Shown here: in pieces, positions 1 through 5,530 of the stretch | Layout: each line of letters begins with the position of its first letter | Numbering within the stretch: the first letter of the stretch is position 1 | DNA from: Desulfuromonas sp. | GTDB lineage: Bacteria > Desulfobacterota > Desulfuromonadia > Desulfuromonadales > Trichloromonadaceae | DNA length: 5,640 bases | Reading direction: 5' to 3' | Assembly: GCA_030145265.1 (NCBI GenBank) | Contig: JAQYWA010000149.1 | Location: 1 to 5,640 of the forward strand | Position numbers and translations under genes: made by a program | Notes under the pieces: generated by a model | What the model was told of the DNA's origin: nothing | What the model saw: the letters and a program-made list of their open reading frames with translations, nothing else | Database searches by the model: none

Positions 1-446
1 AGCTCGGCGCCGACCTGCTGATCGACTACACCACCACCCCCGATTTCTCCGGGGCGATCAAGGAATTCACCGGCAAGAAAGGGGTCGACGTCATCCTCGA
101 CCACGTCGGCGCCAAGTACCTGGCCCCCAACATGAGTTCCCTCGCCTACAAGGGCAAGCTGGTGATCATCGGCATTATCTCCGGCATCAAGGCCGAACTC
201 AACCTGGCCGTGATGATGGTCAAGCGTCAGCAGATCATCGGTTCGGTACTACGCAGCCGGCCGGTTTCGGAAAAAGGCGAGATCATCGCCGAGTTCACCA
301 AACGGGCGCTGCCCAAGTTCGCCGACCGCAGCATCGTGCCGATCATCGAAAAAGTCTTCCCCATCGACGAGGTGGTCGCTGCCCACCAGATGATGGAAGA
401 AGACAAGCACTTCGGCAAAATCGTCCTGAAAATCGCCGATCTCTGA
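1..446 (+). CDS. NAD(P)H:quinone oxidoreductase, zinc-free MDR family (3' part)
   Basis: The 5' end lies outside the window; the frame starts at base 3 and gives 147 residues before a TGA stop. The visible part is the second half of the Rossmann cofactor domain and the C-terminal segment of a medium-chain dehydrogenase/reductase. The strand GVDVILDHVGAKYL followed by GKLVIIGIISG is the usual pair after the nucleotide-binding core. The block from MMVKRQQIIGS through RSRPVSEK to the ending HFGKIVLKI matches the quinone oxidoreductase branch (QOR, PIG3/TP53I3-like) as I know it. Family members are cytosolic and reduce quinones or enones with NADPH. No structural-zinc cysteine cluster is visible, but that region would lie upstream. 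The stop is three bases before the cupin start, so the two are probably co-transcribed. Family call is secure; the exact substrate is unknown. Confidence 0.9.
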   Translation, partial: LGADLLIDYTTTPDFSGAIKEFTGKKGVDVILDHVGAKYLAPNMSSLAYKGKLVIIGIISGIKAELNLAVMMVKRQQIIGSVLRSRPVSEKGEIIAEFTKRALPKFADRSIVPIIEKVFPIDEVVAAHQMMEEDKHFGKIVLKIADL

Positions 447-449
447 TCG

Positions 450-947
450 ATGTCCGGCAAAGGCTACAGCAAGGCTCATTTCGACTGGAATGAGCTGCCG
501 CCGCTGACCTCGCCCCGGCGCCTGCTCGAACTTTCGGGCGTGGCGCTGGGGCTGATCAACCTGCCGCCACAGGAAGGCTACACCTTCACCCATCATCATC
601 GGGAGCAGGAAGAAGTCTACATGGTGCAGGAAGGGAGCGGACAACTGCTGATCGATGGCGAACTGATCCCGTTGGCCGCCGGCGACATGGTGCGGGTCAG
701 CCCCGAATCGAGCCGGGCCCTGAAAAACGACGGCGGCACCCCCCTGCGCATCATCTGCGCCGGGGGCGTGCCGGCCGGCTATCCGAAAAATCCCGATGCC
801 CGCTACCTGATCGACGACGGGGTCCCCGACTACGACGACCTACCCCCCTGGTGCGAAGGCGATCCCGAAGTGCTCGCCAACAACCGCAAACTCAAGCAAC
901 GCTACCTGCGGTCGATGGCCAAACGGCAAGCCCAAAAGGGAGAGTAG
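450..947 (+). CDS. Cupin-domain protein with altered second motif
   Basis: This 165-residue protein contains a single cupin barrel at about residues 33-105. Motif 1 is intact: G43, H48, H50, E55 and G62 fall at the expected spacings, so three metal ligands are present. Motif 2 (residues 78-93) keeps G78 and N93, but the usual proline, glycine and histidine are Ser84, Glu86 and Arg89. The fourth metal ligand is therefore missing in a straightforward alignment. A C-terminal tail of about 60 residues is rich in Pro, Asp and Tyr (PDYDDLPPW) and ends in a basic helix. The ATG is three bases after the upstream stop and has no clear Shine-Dalgarno sequence, which suggests translation coupled to the oxidoreductase gene. 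There is no signal peptide, so it is cytosolic. Substrate and activity cannot be told from the sequence; it may bind a small molecule rather than act as an enzyme. Confidence 0.85.
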   Translation: MSGKGYSKAHFDWNELPPLTSPRRLLELSGVALGLINLPPQEGYTFTHHHREQEEVYMVQEGSGQLLIDGELIPLAAGDMVRVSPESSRALKNDGGTPLRIICAGGVPAGYPKNPDARYLIDDGVPDYDDLPPWCEGDPEVLANNRKLKQRYLRSMAKRQAQKGE

Positions 948-1170
948 GTCCCACTTATTTTTGCGATCCCCGACCTGTTCTTCAACACCACCTCCCCCCT
1001 CGCACGACCAATGTCTTCTTCAGCACCATCCCATTTCGTCCTGTTCGAATTTCAAACCTTTCCAAAATGTAATCTTCCGGCAACGGCGCAGTAACCTGTC
1101 CTGGGTATACTTATCGATAACAATCTGAAACATTGAACCGCTCACCTTCTGCCAGACAGGAGAACCGCTC
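948..1170. other. Intergenic region between the cupin gene and the signalling operon
   Basis: I see no credible gene in these 223 bases. The first half is pyrimidine-rich on the + strand and the sequence becomes more AT-rich near 1045-1075 and 1105-1130. No GC stem followed by a T run is present, so no intrinsic terminator can be called for the cupin transcript. The region probably holds the promoter of the downstream operon. TGTAAT (1068-1073) and TATACT (1106-1111) both resemble a -10 box, but neither has a good -35 partner at 16-18 bases. Confidence 0.5.
1106..1120 (+). promoter_or_regulatory. Possible -10 box next to a 10-bp palindrome
   Basis: TATACT (1106-1111) matches the sigma-70 -10 consensus at five of six positions and shares its last base with the perfect palindrome TTATCGATAA (1111-1120). 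It lies 60 bases ahead of the start codon of the exported-protein gene, a normal distance for a promoter. A palindrome on the downstream edge of a -10 box would be a suitable operator. No recognisable -35 hexamer is present, so this may be an activator-dependent promoter or a chance match. Confidence 0.25.
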
Positions 1171-1171
1171 A
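1135..1171 (+). repeat. 10-bp direct repeat in the leader of the exported-protein gene
   Basis: GAACCGCTCA occurs at 1135-1144 and again at 1162-1171, with starts 27 bases apart. The second copy includes the A of the ATG start codon. The Shine-Dalgarno sequence AGGAGA (1158-1163) lies seven bases ahead of the start and overlaps the second copy. The repeat could come from a small duplication or be a protein-binding site; the spacing is not the roughly 10-11 bases typical of adjacent OmpR-family half-sites. Confidence 0.5.
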
Positions 1172-1590
1172 TGGATATAACCAGAATCATCTTTTGCCTC
1201 ACCTATGTAGCCAGCATGGCACTGACGGCCGATGCCATGCCCGCCCGCGTGGCGGACGACGACATCCGCCAGGTTCACGCTTCGACCAGCGAGGGCTACC
1301 GGCTCAACTTTGCCCAGAATGGAGCTAACGCAACGGTCCTGAAGCTTGCCGTCAGCCGCCCCGACGGCTCCCCCGTGAACGACGCCCAGGTGGTGATCGC
1401 GTTGATCGACCGTCAGGGCCGACAGCAGCTGACCAGGGCCACAGCCGAAGGGAATGGCTACCGGGTCGACACCGGGCCCCTCGCCACGGAGCTCTGCCGG
1501 ATCGAGGCCGAAGTCATTACCGATGGGCTTCTGCTGACCGATCATTTCCGTATCGATCCAACGACCTGTGCCGACGGAGGAAATTCATGA
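1171..1590 (+). CDS. Small exported protein, possibly FixH/YtkA-like
   Basis: This 139-residue protein starts with a signal peptide: a hydrophobic stretch from about residue 5 to 19 and an Ala-Asp-Ala site at 20-22 that suits signal peptidase I. The mature part of about 117 residues looks like one small beta-sandwich. The pattern of a Gly-Tyr strand, then RPDGSPVNDAQVVIALID, then a Gly-Tyr-Arg-Val strand near 96-99 recalls the FixH/YtkA-like domain, in which PDGxPVxxAxV is a common turn. Cys109 and Cys133 could form a disulfide in the periplasm; the only other cysteine is in the signal peptide. The start is supported by AGGAGA seven bases upstream. It overlaps the next gene by ATGA and heads an operon with a two-component system, so it may be a periplasmic partner of the sensor kinase. 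That role is inference, and the domain call is tentative. Confidence 0.75.
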   Translation: MDITRIIFCLTYVASMALTADAMPARVADDDIRQVHASTSEGYRLNFAQNGANATVLKLAVSRPDGSPVNDAQVVIALIDRQGRQQLTRATAEGNGYRVDTGPLATELCRIEAEVITDGLLLTDHFRIDPTTCADGGNS

Positions 1591-1883
1591 ATGCTACCGA
1601 AATCATCATCCGCCTCGCTGATCGACAATACTTCGCCACCCTGATGGTCGACGGCGAGGTCAGCCGCCGGACCGTACTGGATAAATGGCCGGAAATGGCG
1701 GTCTGGGCCCACCGGGTTCAGCAGGAGCTCGGAACCGACATCTACGCTCGGCTGAAAAACACCAAAGCGGGCGGGATGCAGACAATGCTGGCGCTGGCCC
1801 GATATCTGGACAGCGAAGGATTCACTGTCGGCATCCAAACGGAACAGCGCCATTGCCCGAAGCGCCCGTTGCGGCTACAATAA
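1587..1883 (+). CDS. Conserved-looking hypothetical protein, 98 residues
   Basis: I do not recognise a family. The start overlaps the stop of the preceding gene (ATGA) and has a GGAGG six bases upstream (1576-1580), so translation is well supported. The protein is cytosolic, with no signal peptide or membrane segment. It looks mixed alpha/beta: an N-terminal strand (TEIIIRL), a central helix around KWPEMAVWAHRVQQEL with two tryptophans, and a second helix around MQTMLALARYLDSEGF before a last strand FTVGIQT. The C-terminus is basic (RHCPKRPLR) with one cysteine. Its position directly before a response regulator suggests an accessory or output role in the same signalling unit, but nothing in the sequence shows what it binds. 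Confidence 0.7.
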   Translation: MNATEIIIRLADRQYFATLMVDGEVSRRTVLDKWPEMAVWAHRVQQELGTDIYARLKNTKAGGMQTMLALARYLDSEGFTVGIQTEQRHCPKRPLRLQ

Positions 1884-1893
1884 TCATTGATTA
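1881..1893. promoter_or_regulatory. Inverted repeat TAATCA-T-TGATTA ahead of the response regulator gene
   Basis: Two perfect 6-bp arms are separated by one base. The site begins at the TAA stop of the 98-residue gene and ends 22 bases before the regulator start. The one-base spacer rules out an RNA hairpin with full pairing, so a DNA-binding site is the more natural reading, perhaps for autoregulation. It shares the ATC/GAT core of the palindrome at 1111-1120, though with a different spacing. It could be chance in a short AT-rich gap. Confidence 0.3.
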
Positions 1894-1901
1894 ACTTGTG
1901 C

Positions 1902-1910
1902 GGAGAGGGG
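1902..1910 (+). promoter_or_regulatory. Ribosome binding site deciding the response regulator start
   Basis: The purine run GGAGAGGGG ends five bases before the ATG at 1916. An in-frame GTG at 1898 lies upstream of this site and would add six residues (MRRGER) that OmpR-family regulators lack; the ATG gives the usual beginning MRILIIEDD. Confidence 0.8.
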
Positions 1911-1915
1911 AACGG

Positions 1916-2596
1916 ATGCGCATTCTGATTATTGAAGATGATGCCGATACGGCGGACTACCTGGCCAAGGGGCTTCGCGAAAGCGGCCATCTGGTGCAAC
2001 TGGCGGCAAACGGCAAGGAGGGCTTGTTCTTAGCCCTCGAAGAGGATTTCGAGACGATGGTGGTCGACCGCATGCTGCCGGGGCTCGACGGGCTGGCGCT
2101 GATCCGCTCGCTGCGGGCGGCCGGCAAGAAGACCCCAGCGCTGATCTTGAGCGCCCTCGGCGAGGTCGACGACCGGGTCGAGGGGCTACGCGCCGGCGGC
2201 GACGACTACCTGGTCAAGCCCTTTGCCTTTGCCGAACTGCTGGCCCGCCTCGACGCCCTGCTGCGCCGTAGCGACAGCGAAATCACCGCGCAGACCGCCC
2301 TCAAGGTCGGCGATCTGGAAATGGACCTGCTAACCCGGGTGGTACGCCGCGCCGGTCGGCAGATCGATCTGCAGCCCCGGGAATTTCGCCTGCTCGAATA
2401 CCTGCTGCGCCACAGCGGCCAAGTGGTAACCCGCACCATGCTGCTGGAAAACGTTTGGGACTACAACTTCGACCCGCAAACCAACGTCATCGACGTGCAC
2501 ATCAGCCGACTGCGGAGCAAGATCGACAAAGACTTCAATCGGCCGCTGCTGCACACGGTGCGCGGCGCAGGATACGTGATTCGTGCAGAAGCCTAG
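1916..2596 (+). CDS. OmpR/PhoB-family response regulator
   Basis: This 226-residue protein has the normal length and order for the family. The receiver domain spans about residues 1-115, with the acidic pocket E7-D8-D9, the phospho-accepting Asp51 in VVDRMLPGLDG, conserved Ser79, Tyr98 and the invariant Lys101 in LVKPF. The winged-helix DNA-binding domain covers about 127-224, with the typical PREFRLLEYLLRHSGQVV, the recognition-helix region NVIDVHISRLRSKID and the wing ending VRGAGYVI. Phosphorylation by the kinase encoded next door should promote dimer formation and binding to direct-repeat operators. The gene overlaps the kinase gene by 14 bases and follows the 98-residue gene after 32 bases. 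All key residues are present, so it should be active. The branch looks like the CusR/QseB/TctD-type regulators, but the target genes and signal cannot be named. Confidence 0.96.
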   Translation: MRILIIEDDADTADYLAKGLRESGHLVQLAANGKEGLFLALEEDFETMVVDRMLPGLDGLALIRSLRAAGKKTPALILSALGEVDDRVEGLRAGGDDYLVKPFAFAELLARLDALLRRSDSEITAQTALKVGDLEMDLLTRVVRRAGRQIDLQPREFRLLEYLLRHSGQVVTRTMLLENVWDYNFDPQTNVIDVHISRLRSKIDKDFNRPLLHTVRGAGYVIRAEA

Positions 2597-3947
2597 GCTC
2601 TTTCACAGTTCCACCTTTCGCCTGGCGGTCCTCTACATGGCCCTGTTCAGCACCTCGGTGCTGCTGCTGCTCGGCTTCATTTACTGGTCGACCGCCGGCT
2701 ACATGGTACGCCAGACCGACGCCACCATCGAAGCCGAAGTCGTCGGACTGGCCGAACGCTACGATCGCACCGGACTGCCCGGTCTGACCGCGCTGATCTC
2801 CGAGCGGATGGCCCGGGAACCGGGGAGCCCGATCCTCTACCTCTTGGCCGACCGCAACTTTCAACCACTGCTCGGCAACCTTGACCACTGGCCGAAAGGC
2901 AATGAACCGAAAACCGGCTGGTTGAGCTTTCGTCTCGAGGACGACCGCCATCCGGCCGGCAAAGGACATCCGGCCCGGGCCCGACTGTTCAATCTGGAAG
3001 GGGGATTTCTTCTGCTGGTCGGGCGGGACGTGAACGAACTGGAAAAGATCCAGCAGTTGATCGCCTCGACCCTGGTCTGGGGATTGGCCATCACCGTGGT
3101 GCTGGCGCTGCTCGGCGGCACCATGATCAGCCGAAGATTTCTGCGCCGCATCGAAAGCATCAACGACACCTGCCGGGATATCATCTACGGCGACCTCTCC
3201 CGGCGCATCCCGGTGCGCAGCGCGGATGACGATTTTGACCAACTGGCCGGCAACCTCAATAACATGCTCGACCAGATCGAGGCCCTGATGGCCGGGGTGC
3301 GCCAGGTTTCCGACAATATCGCCCACGACCTGCGCACACCGCTGGCCAGGCTGCGCAACCGTTTAGAGGCGCTGCGCGAACAGGTCACCGAAGAGGGCCC
3401 CCGGGAACTGCTCGATCAGGCCGCCGCCGAAGCCGACGGCCTGCTGGCCACCTTCAAGGCGCTGCTGCGCATCGGCCAGATCGAGTCGGGGAGCCGCCGG
3501 GCAGGATTCACAGAAATTGACCTGGCCGCCCTGCTGCAGGATGTGACTGAGCTCTACGAACCGCTGGCCGACGAAAAAGGGCAGCACATCGAACTCGAAT
3601 TGGCCGCCAGCGAGCCGATCCGCGGCGACCGCGACCTGTTGTTCCAGGCCTTTGCCAACCTGCTCGACAACGCCATCAAGTACACCCCGGAAAACGGCCG
3701 GATCCGGATCGAGCTGACAGGGACGCAGGTGTCGGTGGCCGACAATGGACCAGGCATCCCGGAGGAAGCCCGGGACAAGGTGTTCCAGCGCTTCTACCGG
3801 CTCGAACAGTGCCGGACCACCCCCGGCAACGGCCTAGGGCTCAGCCTAGTCGCTGCAGTGAGCAATCTGCACAACGCCCGAATTCGCCTGGAGGATAACG
3901 AACCGGGAGTGAGGGTGATCCTGAATTTTTCGGAACAGAACGGATAA
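2583..3947 (+). CDS. Membrane sensor histidine kinase
   Basis: This 454-residue kinase begins at a GTG inside the end of the regulator gene. A later ATG (2637) would fall within the first membrane helix, so the GTG is preferred. The order is: membrane helix 1 at about 13-35; periplasmic domain of about 120 residues; membrane helix 2 at about 160-180; HAMP linker at about 182-235; dimerisation domain with phospho-accepting His248 in IAHDLRTPL; ATP-binding domain. The N box contains Asn359 and Asn363 (NLLDNAIKYTPENG), the G1 box is DNGPGIP (387-393), the F box is FQRF (401-404), and the G2 box is GNGLGL (415-420). All catalytic motifs are intact. The periplasmic part has no cysteine pair, no histidine-rich metal site and no PAS signature that I can see, so the signal is unknown. 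It should phosphorylate the regulator encoded just upstream. Confidence 0.95.
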   Translation: MQKPRLFHSSTFRLAVLYMALFSTSVLLLLGFIYWSTAGYMVRQTDATIEAEVVGLAERYDRTGLPGLTALISERMAREPGSPILYLLADRNFQPLLGNLDHWPKGNEPKTGWLSFRLEDDRHPAGKGHPARARLFNLEGGFLLLVGRDVNELEKIQQLIASTLVWGLAITVVLALLGGTMISRRFLRRIESINDTCRDIIYGDLSRRIPVRSADDDFDQLAGNLNNMLDQIEALMAGVRQVSDNIAHDLRTPLARLRNRLEALREQVTEEGPRELLDQAAAEADGLLATFKALLRIGQIESGSRRAGFTEIDLAALLQDVTELYEPLADEKGQHIELELAASEPIRGDRDLLFQAFANLLDNAIKYTPENGRIRIELTGTQVSVADNGPGIPEEARDKVFQRFYRLEQCRTTPGNGLGLSLVAAVSNLHNARIRLEDNEPGVRVILNFSEQNG

Positions 3948-4125
3948 ACAAAAAAACGCCACGGAGGCACGGAGGCACAGAGAGCTTCTGTAAAAGGCTT
4001 CGAGATCATTGCACGCTGCTTAATCCCAGCACTTGGTCGCCTTTGGGTTTTGAAAAACTCTGAGTCTCTGTGGCAAAGACCTTCTTGAATATGTCCGAAT
4101 CCAACCACGTACAACGGAGGAATCC
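3948..4125. other. Intergenic region between the kinase and the protease gene
   Basis: Most of these 178 bases are a repeat-like element, described separately. I see no intrinsic terminator after the kinase and no confident promoter for the protease gene. TTGAAA (4050-4055) resembles a -35 box but GCAAAG stands where the -10 should be. GAATAT (4087-4092) is a weak -10 candidate without a partner. A heat-shock or sigma-E type promoter was looked for and not found. Confidence 0.5.
3958..4074. repeat. Dispersed intergenic repeat with imperfect inverted ends
   Basis: The left end (3958-3984) begins GCCACGGAGGCACGGAGG and continues CACAGAGAG, that is, three imperfect copies of an 8-base unit CACGGAGG. 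The right end (4057-4074) is ACTCTGAGTCTCTGTGGC. Its reverse complement, GCCACAGAGACTCAGAGT, matches the left end at 13 of the first 17 positions. The element is about 117 bases long and fills most of the gap. This type of sequence recurs between genes in many Desulfuromonas/Geobacter-type genomes, as I recall, and is often mis-annotated because its antisense translation reads like CASVPPWRFF; that peptide is present here on the minus strand. No protein is encoded. It may be a non-autonomous mobile repeat or a REP-like unit. Confidence 0.6.
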
Positions 4126-5520
4126 ATGAAACAACGTCTGAGCTATCCTATCTTTCTGCTGCTGGCGCTGCTGCTGGCCCTGCCGCTGACCGGCACGGCA
4201 GCCAACCTGCCCGACTTCGTCGCCTTGTCCAAGCAGCTCAAACCGGCGGTGGTCAACATCAGCACCGCAAAAAAAATTAAACAGCGCCGGCCCAACTTCC
4301 CCGGCAGCCCCCGCTCGCCATACAATGATTTTTTCGACGAATTCTTCGACCGCTTTATGCAAAACCAACCCCAGGTGCCGCGCAAACAGAAGGCCCTCGG
4401 CTCGGGCTTCATCATTTCCAAGGACGGCTACATATTGACCAATGACCACGTGGTTAACGGCGCCGACGTAGTTACCGTCAAACTATCAGACAGCCGCACC
4501 TTCGAAGCCGTCATTAAAGGGCAGGATGAAAAGCTCGACCTGGCACTGCTGAAAATCGACACCGGCGAAGACCTGCCGGTGGCCGAACTCGGCGACAGCG
4601 ACGGCCTCGAAGTCGGCCAGTGGGTGATGGCCATCGGCAATCCCTTCGGCCTCGAACAGACCGTCACCGCCGGCATCGTCTCGGCCAAGGGGCGGGTCAT
4701 CGGCGCCGGCCCCTACGACGACTTCATCCAGACCGACGCCTCGATCAACCCCGGCAACTCGGGGGGCCCGCTCTTTGACACCGAGGGCAAGGTGGTCGGC
4801 ATCAACACCGCGATCATCGCCGGCGGCCAGGGGATCGGCTTTGCCACCCCGATCAACGCCGCCAGGGAAATCATCAGCCAGCTCAAAGAGACCGGCCACG
4901 TCATCCGCGGCTGGCTGGGGGTCACCGTGCAGCCGATGACCGACGAACTGGCCGAATCGTTCAAGCTCAAGGAAACCAGGGGGGCGCTTGTCGCCGAGGT
5001 GGTGCCGGACTCCCCTGCCGACAAGGCCGGAGTCAAACGCGGCGACATCATCGTCACCTACGAGGGCAACCCGGTGACCGAAACCAAAGACCTGCCGCGC
5101 CTGGTGGCGGCGACCCCGATCGACAAGAAGATCGACCTCGGCATCCTGCGCGACGGCAAGGACAAAACCCTCAAGGTCACGATCGCTAAACTGGATGACG
5201 GCGGACCCGACACCAGCAAACTCGCCGCCACCGAAAAAGGCCAGCTCGGCTTGGCCCTGACCAACATCACCCCGGAACTGGCCCAGCGCTACGGACTGGA
5301 AGGGACCGAAGGGGTGTTGATCACCGCCATCGACCCCAACAGTTCGGCTGCCGACAGCAACCTGCGCCGGGGCGACCTGATCCTCGAAGTCAACGGCAAG
5401 AACACCGGCAACATCGATGCCTTCCGTACGGCGGTGGCTAAAGTCAAAAAGGACGATATCCTGCGCCTGCTGGTCAAACGCGGCAACGCGATCCTCTACA
5501 CCACCCTGAAAGCCGACTGA
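4126..5520 (+). CDS. degP: Periplasmic serine protease of the HtrA (DegP/DegQ) family
   Basis: This 464-residue protein has the normal length and layout. A signal peptide (about residues 1-26) has a hydrophobic Leu/Ala core and an Ala-Ala end before Asn27. The trypsin-like domain covers about 30-260, with catalytic triad His108 in TNDHVV, Asp138 in KLDLALLKI and Ser212 in GNSGGP. Between them lie GNPFGLEQTVTAGIVSA and the substrate-pocket loop near 226-240. The basic, aromatic stretch at about 48-88 (PYNDFFDEFFDRF) corresponds to the LA loop. PDZ1 lies at about 262-355 (RGWLGV, then GVKRGDIIV) and PDZ2 at about 372-462 (LRRGDLILEVNGK). The enzyme should degrade or hold misfolded envelope proteins. 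The ATG has GGAGG five bases upstream. Whether DegP, DegQ or MucD is the nearest name cannot be settled here, so the symbol is provisional. Its place after a two-component pair suggests, but does not show, control by that pair. Confidence 0.96.
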   Translation: MKQRLSYPIFLLLALLLALPLTGTAANLPDFVALSKQLKPAVVNISTAKKIKQRRPNFPGSPRSPYNDFFDEFFDRFMQNQPQVPRKQKALGSGFIISKDGYILTNDHVVNGADVVTVKLSDSRTFEAVIKGQDEKLDLALLKIDTGEDLPVAELGDSDGLEVGQWVMAIGNPFGLEQTVTAGIVSAKGRVIGAGPYDDFIQTDASINPGNSGGPLFDTEGKVVGINTAIIAGGQGIGFATPINAAREIISQLKETGHVIRGWLGVTVQPMTDELAESFKLKETRGALVAEVVPDSPADKAGVKRGDIIVTYEGNPVTETKDLPRLVAATPIDKKIDLGILRDGKDKTLKVTIAKLDDGGPDTSKLAATEKGQLGLALTNITPELAQRYGLEGTEGVLITAIDPNSSAADSNLRRGDLILEVNGKNTGNIDAFRTAVAKVKKDDILRLLVKRGNAILYTTLKAD

Positions 5521-5530
5521 CGAGAACCGG

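Noticed and set aside
948..1000. Terminator after the cupin gene
   Set aside because: The T run at 959-962 has no GC-rich stem in front of it.
851..1072. 73-codon + strand frame overlapping the end of the cupin gene
   Set aside because: Half of it lies in the cupin gene in another frame and the rest in pyrimidine-rich non-coding DNA; no ribosome site and no protein-like pattern.
1898..1915. GTG start for the response regulator at 1898
   Set aside because: It would add six residues made from the ribosome binding site itself; the ATG at 1916 has ideal spacing and gives the family's normal N-terminus.
2535..3326. 263-codon open frame on the minus strand opposite the kinase gene
   Set aside because: It is the shadow of the sensor kinase, with no domain pattern and no ribosome site.
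3958..3984. Short CACGGAGG tandem units as a CRISPR or long tandem array
   Set aside because: There are only about three imperfect 8-base units without spacers; it is the end of a dispersed repeat.
3794..4114. 106-codon minus-strand frame across the kinase end and the intergenic repeat
   Set aside because: Its translation includes the CASVPPWRFF string that I regard as the usual spurious translation of this repeat type.
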